Positions 7,724 to 16,260 of a stretch of DNA of 64,000 nt are shown one piece after another. The DNA lies in assembly GCF_049331405.1 (NCBI RefSeq), contig NZ_CP186274.1, positions 1,240,001 through 1,304,000 of the forward strand, read 5' to 3'. Position 1 is the stretch's first letter, and each line of letters begins with the position of its first letter. The translations under genes and the position numbers were made by a program. This stretch comes from PoT sp049331405 (GTDB taxonomy: Bacteria; Planctomycetota; Planctomycetia; Isosphaerales; Isosphaeraceae). The notes beneath the pieces were generated by a model. That model did not search any database. It was not told the DNA's origin and saw nothing but the letters and a program-made list of their open reading frames with translations.

Positions 7724-9622
7724 TTGTCACTCCAGCATCGGATCTCGAGCCGCCTGCGGTTCCTCTCGTATCGCAAGGAGCCCGGCGGCAAGGACTCGCC
7801 CGAGAATAAGCCGACGACGAAGACTCGCTCCCTGCCCCGGCTCTATCGCGAGCTCTACCGGTTCCTGGAAGGGCATCGGCTGACGATCGCGATGGCCATG
7901 GTCTCGCTCTCGCTCGCGACGTTGCTCAAGCTCGTGCCGCCGGCGGCGACCAAGCTGGTCATCGACAACGTGCTGCTCGGCAAACCCTGGCCCGGAAGCA
8001 TGCCGAGCTGGCTCGAACCGCCGCTCACGGCCAGGGGGAAGCTCCTCTTCCTGGTCTCCGGGGTGATGGTGGTGTCGGTGCTCGGCTCATTGCTGGGGCT
8101 CTGGGGGCGCTGGCGGGCGACCGTGGCGTCCAAGCGTTTGCAGGTCGCGATGCGTCGGAAGGTCTTCGAGCATGCGGTGCGACTCCCCTTGCATCGGGTC
8201 TATCAACTGCGGGCGGGGGGCGTGTCGAGCCTCCTGCGCGACGACGCGGGGGGCGTCGGCGAGCTCGTCTTCAGCATGCTCTACAACCCCTGGCGGGCGG
8301 TCGTGCAGCTCATCGGCGGGGTCGCGGTCCTGATCTGGGTCGACTGGCGATTGCTCTCGAGCGCCTTGCTGCTGGCCCCGCTGCTCTACATGGCCGATCG
8401 GCTCTGGAACCGGAGGCTCCGACCGCTCTATCGCGACGTCCGCAAGCAGCGCCAGGAGATCGACGCCTCGTCGGCCGAGGCCTTCGGCGGCATGCGCGTG
8501 GTCCGGGCCTTCGGGCGGCAGAGGCGCGAGAGCGCCCGGTTCGTCGGCGAGAACCATTACATGACCCGTCAGGAGTTGTTCACCTGGCAATGGACGCGGG
8601 GCGTCGAGCTGCTCTGGGACCTGCTCATGCCGGCGGCCTCGGGGGCCCTGATGCTCTACGGCGGCCTGCGCGTGCTCGACGGCCGGCTCTCGATCGGCGA
8701 CCTGATGATGTTCCTCGTCTACCTGGCCATGCTCCTCGAGCCCCTGGCCGTGCTGGCGACGAGCGTGACCCAGTTGCAGAACAACCTGTCCGGCTTCGAC
8801 CGCGTGCTCGACGTGCTGGAAGAGCCTCGCGAGATGCCCGTGGTGGAAGGGGCCCGCAAGCTGACGAAGCGGGCGGTGCAGGGGAGGGTCACGTTCGATG
8901 ACGTCAGCTTCCGCTACCCTAGCACGAGCGTCGACGTGCTCCACCATATCGACCTCGACATCGAGCCGGGCGAGGTCGTCGCGCTGGTGGGCCGGAGCGG
9001 CTCGGGGAAGACGACCCTCTGCAACCTCATCGCCAGGTTCTACGACCCCACGCAGGGGGCCGTCCGGATCGACGGCCAGGACCTCCGCGACATCGACGTC
9101 GAGTCCTATCGGCAACTCTTCGGGATCGTCGAGCAGGACGTCTTCCTCTTCGACGGCACGGTCGCCGAGAACATCGCCTATGCCGACCGCCGCGCCACCC
9201 GCGCGAGGGTCGAGCACGCCGCGAGGATCGCCAACGCGGCCGAGTTCATCGAGCAACTCCCCGAGGGATACGACACCAGGATCGGCGAGCGCGGGGTCCG
9301 CCTGAGCGGCGGGCAGCGGCAACGCCTGGCGATCGCCCGCGCAGTGCTCGCGGACCCGAGGATCTTCATCCTCGACGAGGCCACGAGCAACCTCGATAGT
9401 CACAGCGAGCGGCTCATCCAGGACGCCCTGACGACCCTGCTGCAAGGGCGGACCTCGTTCGTCATCGCCCACCGCCTCAGCACGATCCGGAGCGCCGACC
9501 GAATCCTCGTCCTCCATGAAGGTGTCGTCGTCGAGGCCGGCACCCACGACGAGCTCATGGCCGAGAGCGTCCGCTATCGCGAGATGGTCGAGCTGCAACG
9601 CCTGGAGCAGGGGGACAATTGA
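7724..9622 (+). CDS. ABC exporter, fused membrane and ATPase domains
   Basis: Predicted 632 residues. After a basic N-terminal stretch come about six transmembrane helices (60-350) of the ABC_membrane type, then an ATPase with Walker A GRSGSGKTT (about 424), Q-loop VEQDVFLFDG, signature LSGGQRQR (about 526), Walker B IFILDEAT (about 548) and the switch His in VIAHRLST. This is an MsbA/LmrA-like half-transporter expected to act as a homodimer exporting a lipid, peptide or drug. Start is TTG at 7724, supported by AGGAGG (7710-7715) 8 nt upstream; the ATG at 7716 is out of frame. Substrate not predictable. Confidence 0.92.
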   Translation: MSLQHRISSRLRFLSYRKEPGGKDSPENKPTTKTRSLPRLYRELYRFLEGHRLTIAMAMVSLSLATLLKLVPPAATKLVIDNVLLGKPWPGSMPSWLEPPLTARGKLLFLVSGVMVVSVLGSLLGLWGRWRATVASKRLQVAMRRKVFEHAVRLPLHRVYQLRAGGVSSLLRDDAGGVGELVFSMLYNPWRAVVQLIGGVAVLIWVDWRLLSSALLLAPLLYMADRLWNRRLRPLYRDVRKQRQEIDASSAEAFGGMRVVRAFGRQRRESARFVGENHYMTRQELFTWQWTRGVELLWDLLMPAASGALMLYGGLRVLDGRLSIGDLMMFLVYLAMLLEPLAVLATSVTQLQNNLSGFDRVLDVLEEPREMPVVEGARKLTKRAVQGRVTFDDVSFRYPSTSVDVLHHIDLDIEPGEVVALVGRSGSGKTTLCNLIARFYDPTQGAVRIDGQDLRDIDVESYRQLFGIVEQDVFLFDGTVAENIAYADRRATRARVEHAARIANAAEFIEQLPEGYDTRIGERGVRLSGGQRQRLAIARAVLADPRIFILDEATSNLDSHSERLIQDALTTLLQGRTSFVIAHRLSTIRSADRILVLHEGVVVEAGTHDELMAESVRYREMVELQRLEQGDN

Positions 9623-9915
9623 CGCGCCCCTCCGCGCTGATACCCGGGGGGACGGTCGAACTGGACGGCTCGGCCCGGGATCCGTTCAGCCCCTTCCAGG
9701 CCGCATTCCATCAGACCTATCACAACCCGACCTACCTGATGATCGCCGACAACCTGCCCTCGGGGCCGCACTCGTTGACGATCCGCGTTCGGGCCGACCG
9801 GGAGTCCGGCAGCCGGGGCAACTGGACGCGCCTCGGTTATTTCCTCGTTCGTCGCGTTGGAGCGAAATATTCGACTCACTCCTGGGTGAGTCTCCCGAAG
9901 GCCATACGGAGGTGA
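9619..9915 (+). CDS. Small hypothetical protein or C-terminal fragment
   Basis: Predicted 98 residues, starting with a TTG that overlaps the stop of the ABC exporter (TTGA). The sequence (FHQTYHNPTYLMIADNLPSG, then PHSLTIRVRAD) resembles the beta-sandwich C-terminal end of a larger secreted hydrolase or surface protein, lacking the catalytic part. The translationally coupled start would make it part of the exporter operon; alternatively it is a 3' gene relic. Coding status uncertain. Confidence 0.4.
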   Translation: MTRPSALIPGGTVELDGSARDPFSPFQAAFHQTYHNPTYLMIADNLPSGPHSLTIRVRADRESGSRGNWTRLGYFLVRRVGAKYSTHSWVSLPKAIRR

Positions 9916-9918
9916 CTT

Positions 9919-10359
9919 ATGACGATTCAGCGGATGGACAACATTCTCATCGTTGTCGAAGACCTCGAGGCGGCCAAGGCGTTCTTCGTCGAGCTCGGCA
10001 TGGAGCTGGAAGGTCAGACGACGGTCGAGGGGAGCTGGGTGGACCGCACCATCGGGCTCGATGGCGTCCGTGCCGACATCGTCATGATGAAGACCCCGGA
10101 CGGCCACGGCCGGGTCGAGCTGACGAGGTTCCACACGCCGCCGGCGGTCAGGGCCGAGCCGAAAGACGCCCCGGCGAACGCGCTGGGGCTACGCCGCATC
10201 ATGTTCGCCGTCGATAACGTCGACGACGTCGTTGCCCGCCTGCATGGCCACGGTGCGGAACTCGTCGGCGAGATCACCCAGTACAAGGACATCTACCGTC
10301 TCTGCTTCCTGCGCGGGCCCGAGGGCATCATCATCGGACTGGCCCAGCAGCTCAGATAA
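9919..10359 (+). CDS. VOC/glyoxalase superfamily protein
   Basis: Predicted 146 residues with the paired beta-alpha-beta-beta-beta modules of the vicinal oxygen chelate fold: an N-terminal half starting MDNILIVVEDLEAAKAFFVELG and a C-terminal half with RRIMFAVDNVDDVVARLHGHGAEL and FLRGPEGIIIGLAQ. Members are metal-dependent lyases, dioxygenases or resistance proteins. GGAGGTGA (9909-9916) just upstream supports the ATG at 9919. It converges on the SDR gene, with a hairpin between them. Substrate unknown. Confidence 0.85.
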   Translation: MTIQRMDNILIVVEDLEAAKAFFVELGMELEGQTTVEGSWVDRTIGLDGVRADIVMMKTPDGHGRVELTRFHTPPAVRAEPKDAPANALGLRRIMFAVDNVDDVVARLHGHGAELVGEITQYKDIYRLCFLRGPEGIIIGLAQQLR

Positions 10360-10390
10360 AACCAGAGACTTGGGGATCGCAAAAGGAGGA

Positions 10391-10425
10391 CCGGGCCATG
10401 AGCCGTTTCTGTGCCCATGGCCCGG
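10391..10425 (-). terminator. Hairpin terminator between VOC and SDR genes
   Basis: CCGGGCCATG (10391-10400) and CATGGCCCGG (10416-10425) form a perfect 10-bp stem with a 15-nt loop. Read on the minus strand it follows the SDR stop at 10441 and is followed by TCCTCCTTTT, as in an intrinsic terminator. It may also help stop the VOC transcript. Confidence 0.6.
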
Positions 10426-10440
10426 CGGTACTCTCTCAAA

Positions 10441-11199
10441 TCACCAGGGCAGGGCCTCGCCGACGTGGAAGAAGCCGCCGGTCGGGCCGTCGTCGGCGAG
10501 CGTCGCGAGTTCCACGCTCGTCTTGCCCCCTTCGGAGAGCTCCATCGGGGCCGCCGGCCCGCCCATGTCCGTCTTCACCCAGCCGGGGTGGGCCGAGTTG
10601 ACCTTGATCGGCGTGTCCTTGAGCTCCTGGGCGAGGTGGACGGTGAAGGCGTTGAGCGCCGTCTTCGAGGCGTCGTAGGCGAACGCCTTCATCGAGTAGA
10701 TCGGAGACTTCGGGTCGGAGTGGAGCCCGAGCGAGCCGAGGATGCTCGACAGGTTGACGATCCGCCCCGTGGGAGCCTTGCGGATGAGGGGCAGGAGGGC
10801 CTGCGTCAGCGCGATGACGGCGAAGAAGTTCGTCTCGAATGTTTTGCGGAGGATGTCCTGGGTCACGGTCGAGGTCGTGTTCGCCCCGCCGGGTGCGCCG
10901 AAGTCGGCCTCGTCGAGCGCGACGCCCGCGTTGTTCACCAGGATGTCGAGCTTGCCGTATTTTTCCTGGATGTGCTGGACGATCGCCTGATGGTCCTCCG
11001 CCCGGGTCACGTCGAATTTGACGGCCTCGGCGTTGGTGATCCCCTCGGCCTTGAGCTTCTCGACGGCCGCCTTGCCTTTGGCCTCGTCGCGGCTCCCGAT
11101 GACGACGGCGATCCCCTGCTTCCCGAGCCCCTTGGCCGTCTCGAGCCCGATCCCCTTGTTCGCCCCGGTAATAAACGCGACTTTCCCCTGATTAGACAT
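10441..11199 (-). CDS. Short-chain dehydrogenase/reductase
   Basis: Predicted 252 residues, a classical SDR. Cofactor motif TGANKGIG lies at about 11-18, NNAG in ILVNNAGVAL, catalytic Ser in LSSILG, and a YDASK motif that supplies Tyr and Lys. It resembles plant/bacterial carbonyl-reductase-like SDRs that use NADPH. The Arg in VVIGSRDE after beta-2 is compatible with NADPH preference. ATG 11199 has AGGGAG about 7 nt upstream. Substrate cannot be assigned. Confidence 0.9.
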   Translation of the reverse strand: MSNQGKVAFITGANKGIGLETAKGLGKQGIAVVIGSRDEAKGKAAVEKLKAEGITNAEAVKFDVTRAEDHQAIVQHIQEKYGKLDILVNNAGVALDEADFGAPGGANTTSTVTQDILRKTFETNFFAVIALTQALLPLIRKAPTGRIVNLSSILGSLGLHSDPKSPIYSMKAFAYDASKTALNAFTVHLAQELKDTPIKVNSAHPGWVKTDMGGPAAPMELSEGGKTSVELATLADDGPTGGFFHVGEALPW

Positions 11200-11445
11200 G
11201 CTTTGCTCCCTGTGCCGATGGACGGACGATCAGAGTAGCCCGACCGCCCCATTTGAAGGGGGGAATTGCCTGCACATACCAGGATCTTATAGCGACGGCG
11301 TCAAGCATTCACCGCCGTTGAATCGCGATCTCGGCCACCGAGCCTTTGAAGTGGCTCTGCCTTCGCAATCCCGAAGCGAGCTCGAATTTGTATTGAAAAT
11401 TTGAATAAGCCAGTTATGCGTTGCGGGAGGGCGCGTCTCTGTCTC

Positions 11446-11844
11446 TTAAGGAGTCAACCAATCTACGAGCCTGAGTCCTCGGATCGGTGTGAAGTGGACG
11501 GTATTGTTCGTGACCAGAGTCAGGTCATGAGTCAAGGCCACCGACGCGATCATCAGGTCAATTGAGTCGATTCGCGACCCATCTTGGCTGAGCGAGGCGC
11601 GAAGTCTTCCAAACTGCTCGGCACATTCCGGGTCGAAATCGAGAACCTCGATAGTCTCGATCAACAGTCGGATTGATTCGAGAATCGGTGTGGGATCGTT
11701 ACGCCTGTACGCCCAGTCGTAAAGCTCTCCTAGGACTACCGTCGGGATCGCCATTTGCCCCGAATGCTGCATGAAGCGATGGACAAGTCGTGTAGGCCGC
11801 TTGAAATGGGCCGAGACAATGTTGGTGTCGAGCAGGAAGCTCAT
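11446..11844 (-). CDS. vapC: PIN-domain VapC-type toxin
   Basis: Predicted 132 residues, the usual size for VapC ribonucleases. Conserved acidic residues are visible: LLDTNIVS near the N-terminus, the central Glu in VLGELYDWA, Asp in SIDLMIASVA and the C-terminal LVTNNTVHF. VapC toxins cleave tRNA or rRNA in a Mg-dependent way. Its ATG overlaps the stop of the upstream antitoxin (ATGA at 11841-11844), so translation is coupled. The gene appears intact. Confidence 0.85.
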   Translation of the reverse strand: MSFLLDTNIVSAHFKRPTRLVHRFMQHSGQMAIPTVVLGELYDWAYRRNDPTPILESIRLLIETIEVLDFDPECAEQFGRLRASLSQDGSRIDSIDLMIASVALTHDLTLVTNNTVHFTPIRGLRLVDWLTP

Positions 11845-12086
11845 TCGGAGATCTCACGATGTCTCCCGGCTCCCTCGCGTTCTCGGATGATCTGATCGAG
11901 ATCGTCCCACGCGTCTTGCGGGAGATGTGCAAGCGAGCCTGCCGTTTTCAGGATGGCATCAATTCGAGCTTCGGGCGATGCGATAACCCGAACTTTCACC
12001 TCGACCCTTTGGCCATCCGCAAGGCCGGGATTCGTCCGGAGTTCGATGGTATTGCCGTGAATAACGCCTTCGATCGTTTCAGCCAC
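11841..12086 (-). CDS. Antitoxin partner of the PIN toxin
   Basis: Predicted 81 residues. The N-terminal half (EGVIHGNTIELRTNPGLADG, then QRVEVKVRV) resembles small AbrB/AF2212-type beta-barrel antitoxins with an IxGNxIEL signature; the C-terminal half (DAWDDLDQIIREREGAGR) is the helical tail expected to wrap the PIN toxin. The start is GTG at 12086, supported by GGAGG with 7 nt spacing. As in other type II modules it should repress its own promoter; no operator was identified. Confidence 0.8.
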   Translation of the reverse strand: MAETIEGVIHGNTIELRTNPGLADGQRVEVKVRVIASPEARIDAILKTAGSLAHLPQDAWDDLDQIIREREGAGRHREISE

Positions 12087-12311
12087 GTCTCACCTCCTCA
12101 ACGCCGAATGGACCTCGCCACTCTTCGTATCATAGTGTTCGGATGTTCGGAATAGATCAACCCCGGGGGCGGATCTGGGTATGCCCGATGCATCTCTCAA
12201 ACCTAAACTTGATGCGAGAGACCGTTTCGAAATCAGGGGGGAAAGAATACTGCTCGTGGCGGCTTGCTCGAGGGATGACTGGTACACGAGCTCGACTCAA
12301 GGTCTCGCAAC

Positions 12312-12779
12312 TCAAAGGGCTCGTGGTTTCTCGATGGCATTGATGAGCGCCTGGAAGGCTTCCTCGTCGATCATGTTATGGTCGAGGCCGACGACGATCA
12401 GGGCGGATTCGGGGAGGAGGCTGGCCTGGAGCAGGAGGCGGCTGTCGGCGATCGGGATCACGGCATCGTGCTCGGAGTGTAGGATCGTCGTGCCGGGCTT
12501 GGCTCGGTTGGCGAGGCCCCACTTGCGCCAGGCGGGGGCGATCAGGATGAGCGGGGTCGAGCCCGAGTCCATATTCAACGCCACGGCGCCGCCGCGACTG
12601 CTGCCGATGACCAGATTGGGAGGCGAGGCCGCATACGCCTCGTTCGCGATCCGGACCGAGGCGGCGAAGTCGTCGTCGGGCATGCCGGGGTTCGAGACCT
12701 CGTAGCCCCGGCCCAGCAGGAAACTCGGCTTCTTGCCGCCCGGTTTCGAATAGAGCCCGTGGAGGTAGAGGATCTTCAT
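12312..12779 (-). CDS. Small alpha/beta hydrolase
   Basis: Predicted 155 residues. LYLHGLYSKPGGKK forms the oxyanion region, GSSRGG carries the nucleophilic Ser, SEHDAVIP supplies the acid and LDHNMID the His. Size and motifs fit the YqiA/RBBP9-like compact esterase group. ATG 12779 has AGGAAG 7 nt upstream; the frame is open upstream but Arg-rich, so the longer form is unlikely. It is divergent from the 12926 gene, 146 bp away. Substrate unknown. Confidence 0.75.
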   Translation of the reverse strand: MKILYLHGLYSKPGGKKPSFLLGRGYEVSNPGMPDDDFAASVRIANEAYAASPPNLVIGSSRGGAVALNMDSGSTPLILIAPAWRKWGLANRAKPGTTILHSEHDAVIPIADSRLLLQASLLPESALIVVGLDHNMIDEEAFQALINAIEKPRAL

Positions 12780-12925
12780 GATTATCTTCCTGGTGAGCCG
12801 GAGAGGAGGATGGCGTCGAGATCGCCCGGCGCGAGCCACGAAAAGGGCCGACGCCTCCAACGATTCGAAGCCGTCGACGAAGACCCGTATGCCAAGAGCG
12901 TACGACAATCGCGAAGGAGCAGGCC

Positions 12926-13525
12926 ATGGGGTGGTTCGGACCGAGCCGGGATGAAGTCTGGAGGCTACTCAGCGACGAGATCGGCGCCGATTTCGCTGAG
13001 GGGGGATTCTGGAAGGGGAGTCGGGTCGACGCCCACGTCCCCCCCTGGACGATCACCCTCGACACCTACAACAAGTCGGAGGGCAAGCACTCCCACCCTT
13101 ACACGCGAATGAGGGTCCCTTATCTAAACCCCGACGGATTCCGGTTCAAGATTTACCGTAAGGGGCCCTTCACCGAGCTGGGTAAGCTGTTCGGGATGCA
13201 GGATATCGAGGTCGGCGACCCCGACTTCGACGAGGCCTTCGTCATCCAGGGGAACGACGAGGCGAAGGTCAAGGAACTCCTCTCCAGCAAGAGCCTCCGG
13301 GTCCACCTGAGCCTCCAGCCCAGGCTCCATTTCCAGGTCAAGGACGACGAGGGCTGGTTCAAGCCCAGGTTCCCCGAGGGCGTCGACGAGCTCTCCTTCG
13401 AGATCCGAGGCACGCTCAAGGACCTCGACCGGCTCAAGAATCTCTTCGACCTCTTCGTCGAGACCCTCGACCAGCTCTGCAAGATCGGCGCGGCGAGCAA
13501 GGTCGACCCCGGGTTCACGCTCTGA
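12926..13525 (+). CDS. Uncharacterised 199-residue protein
   Basis: Predicted 199 residues, soluble, rich in aromatic and charged residues (MGWFGPSRDEVWRLLSDEIG start, FKIYRKGPFTELGKLFGMQD middle, DRLKNLFDLFVETLDQLCKI end). The pattern looks like a complete single-domain protein. AAGGAG before the ATG supports the start. I recall similar hypothetical proteins in large-genome bacteria, but no function can be assigned. No signal peptide or membrane helix. Confidence 0.7.
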   Translation: MGWFGPSRDEVWRLLSDEIGADFAEGGFWKGSRVDAHVPPWTITLDTYNKSEGKHSHPYTRMRVPYLNPDGFRFKIYRKGPFTELGKLFGMQDIEVGDPDFDEAFVIQGNDEAKVKELLSSKSLRVHLSLQPRLHFQVKDDEGWFKPRFPEGVDELSFEIRGTLKDLDRLKNLFDLFVETLDQLCKIGAASKVDPGFTL

Positions 13526-13585
13526 ACGACTCGAGGACGAAGGGGGGAACCTCCGGTCGTCCCGGAGGCCCCCGGGTCGAGCCGA

Positions 13586-13723
13586 TCAGCGGAAGAGGTT
13601 CGCGTGCTCCTCGGCGGCCTTCGACGGGCTGCGGACCAGGGCCCGCGTGCGCTCCCCCGACTTCGCGAGGCGGTCGAGCACCGTCCGGCCGTTCGTCCCT
13701 GTCGCGCCGATGACGAGTCTCAT
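13586..13723 (-). pseudogene. Truncated NmrA-like NAD(P)-binding gene
   Basis: A 45-codon stump reading MRLVIGATGTNGRTVLDRLA and ending at a stop after AAEEHANLFR. The GATGxxG motif and following helix are the first Rossmann unit of an atypical SDR/NmrA protein, normally about 280 residues. AAGGGAGAG lies upstream of the ATG, so the 5' end looks expressed, but everything after the first beta-alpha-beta unit is missing and only 60 bp separate it from the next gene. Best read as a gene relic. Confidence 0.7.
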
Positions 13724-14068
13724 CGAACTCTCCCTTCCGTAAATCTGGGGGAATGGTCTGTCTCCACACATCATCGCATTGCGGGCTTCCCGGCCGGCGA
13801 AGTTGCGGATTGTAGGCCGGTTGCCCGGGATCGCTAAGGATGCAAGTCGGCTTTCGTGATTTTGTGTTGATTTGTTGGAGGAAGATTCAATAAATCTTCG
13901 CAACCCCTTCGCGCCGACTTTCCCGAGATCGACTAAGCTCTTCGGACCCGCCATGACGGGCGGGACGCGTGGAGCGATGTCGCCCTCGCGATGCCCGCCT
14001 CGGATCCTGGTCGGCGTTCGTCCTCCCTGGGCGAGCGCGCCGAGGAGAGTTCCTGGAGCCCCCCTTCG
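13724..14068. other. Non-coding gap with small inverted repeat
   Basis: No gene seen. The stretch 13855-13900 is AT-richer and holds GAAGATT (13881-13887) and AATCTTC (13893-13899), a perfect 7-bp inverted repeat around CAATA. It may be an operator or weak terminator; it lies about 170 bp upstream of the lipoprotein gene. Confidence 0.35.
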
Positions 14069-14350
14069 ATGAGGAGTTGGTGGACCTCTTTCCGCCCGGC
14101 CGCGCGATGGTCGGGCCTCGTCCGAATGACCGCCGTCGGGCTCTTTGCCCTGCCGATGGGGTGGATGGGATGCTCCCCCTCGGAGACGCCCGCTCCCAAG
14201 GCGAGCCAGACGACCTCCGCGGCGTTCGACAAGTCCGAGTTCACTCCGAAAGAGTGGGCGAAGATCCGCGAGATGGATCGCGAAGACATGCTCGAGTACA
14301 AGCAGAAGCTCCGGGAGGCCCGCAAGTCGGCGGGCAAGCCTCGCTCCTGA
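14069..14350 (+). CDS. Small secreted lipoprotein next to DUF1559
   Basis: Predicted 93 residues. A basic N-terminus and hydrophobic core (MTAVGLFALPMGWMGC) end in a lipobox-like WMGC, followed by a Ser/Thr/Pro linker and a short charged helical tail (SEFTPKEWAKIREMDREDML). This fits an export signal with lipid attachment. Small lipoproteins or Cpx-regulatory-like proteins commonly neighbour DUF1559 genes in planctomycetes, and the next gene, 158 bp downstream, is one. Start ATG 14069 follows GGAG. Function unknown. Confidence 0.65.
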   Translation: MRSWWTSFRPAARWSGLVRMTAVGLFALPMGWMGCSPSETPAPKASQTTSAAFDKSEFTPKEWAKIREMDREDMLEYKQKLREARKSAGKPRS

Positions 14351-14508
14351 GACGGCCCGCCCCGGGCAACCCCGCTTCCTTCTGATTCGATGAATTGCCC
14401 TCGGCCTTGACCCTCCGTCGGACGAAGTCGTCCGACGGTGCGGATCGTCGTCGGCTCGTGCCCCCCCACGCGCGTCGACGACCTCATTCCCTCCCTATGG
14501 AGAGTTCG

Positions 14509-15597
14509 ATGACCCGTTCGTCCGAGATCCGGAAGCCCGCGCGTGGCTTCACCCTGATCGAGTTGCTGGTGGTGATCGCGATCATCGCCGTGCTGATCGC
14601 CCTGCTTCTCCCCGCCGTGCAGGCCGCCCGCGAGGCCGCCCGCCGCATCCAGTGCACCAACAACCTCAAGCAGCTCGCGCTCGCGACGCACAACTACGAG
14701 TCCGCCGTGGGCTCGTTCCCGATGGGCGACCACCGGGGCCGCTTCTACGACGGGACGACCATCCGCCAGAACTTCGGCCCGTTCGTGGCGATCTCCCAGT
14801 TCATGGAAGCCGGCAACGCCTACAACTCGTTCAACGTCAACCTGATGATCATGCTGGCGCCGAATGCCACCGTGAATTCCATCGGGCTCTCGACCCTCTG
14901 GTGCCCGAGCGACGGCAACATCGTCGGCTTCCGCTCGACCGACCAGACCGGCTGGGACGACTCCATCATCCCCGTCTGCTACAGCAGCTACGCCGGCAAC
15001 GGCGGCCCCTTGCTCTACTACGCCAACGGCGTCGGGGCGAACAACGTCATGAGCCGGATGCAGGGGATCTTCTCCTACATCGGCGGCTGCTGCGGCGACG
15101 GCCGCCCGAGCGTCGCCCCGGTGAAGCTGGCCGACATCACGGACGGTACCAGCAACACGATCCTCTACATGGAGCACTCGTTCACCAAGGCCCAGTCGTC
15201 GTTCAGCACGAACCCCAACGGGCCGAACTGGTGGACCTCGGGCGACTACGGCGACACCGTCATCGCCGCCCTCTTCCCGCCCAACTACTTCAAGTCGTAT
15301 CAGGAGTCGGAGCCGGCCTCGAACGGAAACGGCGGCCTCTGGCCCGGCACCTACATGTTCCCCCGCCCCTCGAAGCGGAACTTCACGCCGGTCTCCACCA
15401 GCCTCCACCCCGGCGGCGTCAACTCGGCCTTCTGCGACGGCTCGGTCCGGTTCATCAAGGACTCGGTCAACTCGTGGAACCCGAAGGCCATCACCTTCTC
15501 GAACCCCGAGTACAACCTCAACGGCCAGGCCCCCGGCGTCTTCCAGGCCCTCGCCACCCGCAACGGCGGCGAAGTGATCTCGTCCGACGCATTCTGA
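14509..15597 (+). CDS. DUF1559 prepilin-like surface protein
   Basis: Predicted 362 residues. The N-terminus has the type IV prepilin/pseudopilin signal: a short basic leader, then GFTLIELLVVIAIIAVLIAL with the cleavage Gly and Glu at +5. It continues AAREAARRIQCTNNLKQLAL, the DUF1559 hallmark, and ends with LHPGGVNSAFCDGSVRFIKD. The gene family is massively expanded in planctomycetes; a surface or pseudopilus role is inferred. GGAGAG (14499-14504) precedes the ATG at 14509. This is one of three copies here. Two strong hairpins follow. Confidence 0.92.
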   Translation: MTRSSEIRKPARGFTLIELLVVIAIIAVLIALLLPAVQAAREAARRIQCTNNLKQLALATHNYESAVGSFPMGDHRGRFYDGTTIRQNFGPFVAISQFMEAGNAYNSFNVNLMIMLAPNATVNSIGLSTLWCPSDGNIVGFRSTDQTGWDDSIIPVCYSSYAGNGGPLLYYANGVGANNVMSRMQGIFSYIGGCCGDGRPSVAPVKLADITDGTSNTILYMEHSFTKAQSSFSTNPNGPNWWTSGDYGDTVIAALFPPNYFKSYQESEPASNGNGGLWPGTYMFPRPSKRNFTPVSTSLHPGGVNSAFCDGSVRFIKDSVNSWNPKAITFSNPEYNLNGQAPGVFQALATRNGGEVISSDAF

Positions 15598-15627
15598 TGA
15601 ATTGTCGTATCTCATTTGCCTCCGCGT

Positions 15628-15698
15628 CCGGCGGGACCCCGATCGGGGCCCCGCCGGGCGGCGCGAGATCCCCTCGGCCATCGCGAGCCGAGGGGATC
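15628..15698 (+). terminator. Tandem hairpins after DUF1559
   Basis: First hairpin: arms CCGGCGGG and CCCGCCGG (15628-15657) around the palindrome CCCCGATCGGGG. Second: GATCCCCTCGGC (15667-15678) and GCCGAGGGGATC (15687-15698), a perfect 12-bp stem with an 8-nt loop. Both follow the DUF1559 stop and precede the blaI promoter, so they probably isolate the two units. No long T tract. Confidence 0.6.
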
Positions 15699-15780
15699 AC
15701 GCCCCTCCCCTCATCCCATCTCAACCCCCCCCGCATTCATGACCGGCCCCGCAGCGCCGTCAATAACGCGAAACAACTCG

Positions 15781-15808
15781 TTGACATCTACGGGACGACT
15801 CGTACGAT
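15781..15808 (+). promoter_or_regulatory. Promoter of the blaI-M56 operon
   Basis: TTGACA (15781-15786), a 16-bp spacer and TACGAT (15803-15808) make a strong sigma-70-like promoter. The -10 lies inside the palindrome TCGTACGA (15800-15807). Predicted start of transcription is near 15815, about 30 nt before the ATG. Confidence 0.6.
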
Positions 15809-15837
15809 AGAGGACGTTGTTACGCCTCGTCCCGTAG
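15788..15837. promoter_or_regulatory. Candidate BlaI operator flanking the start site
   Basis: CTACGGGACGA (15788-15798) and TCGTCCCGTAG (15827-15837) are exact 11-bp inverted repeats 28 bp apart. The left arm lies in the -35/-10 spacer, so it is not transcribed and the repeat must act as DNA, not an RNA hairpin. BlaI/MecI dimers bind such dyads and repress their own operons; autoregulation is inferred. Confidence 0.5.
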
Positions 15838-15846
15838 GAGTAGGTC

Positions 15847-16260
15847 ATGGCTGATGTGACACCGACCTCGCGAGAGCTGGAGGCGCTGAAGGTCCTCTGG
15901 CGCCGGGGGCGCGCGACCGTGCGAGAGATCTATGGAGAGCTCAAGCCACGCGACGGCGAGCTCGCGTACACGACGGCGTTGAGCCTGCTCCAGACCATGG
16001 AGCAGAAGGGGCTGGTGGGACACGAGTCGGCCGGGAAGGCTTACGCCTACTTCGCCAAGGTCAAGCGCGACAGCGTCTTCCGCAAGCTCGCGGGGGGATT
16101 CCTCGACCAGGTGTTCGACGGCGCGATGGGCGAGTACGTCGCACGAGCCCTCCAGTCGCGCAGGCCGAGCCTGGAGGAACTCGAGGAGTTGGAGGTCATG
16201 ATCGCCGACGCCAAGAAGCGGGCCCGGGAGCGGGACGACAAGGGAGGGACGAAAGGATGA
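15847..16260 (+). CDS. blaI: BlaI/MecI-family repressor
   Basis: Predicted 137 residues. The N-terminal winged helix is typical (TSRELEALKVLWRRGRATVR, then TTALSLLQTMEQKGLVGHE), and the C-terminal half (FLDQVFDGAMGEYV, then SLEELEELEVMIADAKK) is the dimerisation/cleavage region. These repressors are inactivated when the partner M56 metallopeptidase sends a signal. TAGGAG lies upstream of the ATG. Its stop overlaps the start of the M56 gene (ATGA at 16257-16260), so the two are translated together. Confidence 0.92.
   Translation: MADVTPTSRELEALKVLWRRGRATVREIYGELKPRDGELAYTTALSLLQTMEQKGLVGHESAGKAYAYFAKVKRDSVFRKLAGGFLDQVFDGAMGEYVARALQSRRPSLEELEELEVMIADAKKRARERDDKGGTKG

Noticed and set aside
8087..9598. 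503-codon frame antisense to the ABC exporter
   Set aside because: No domains; His/Arg/Pro-rich antisense artefact.
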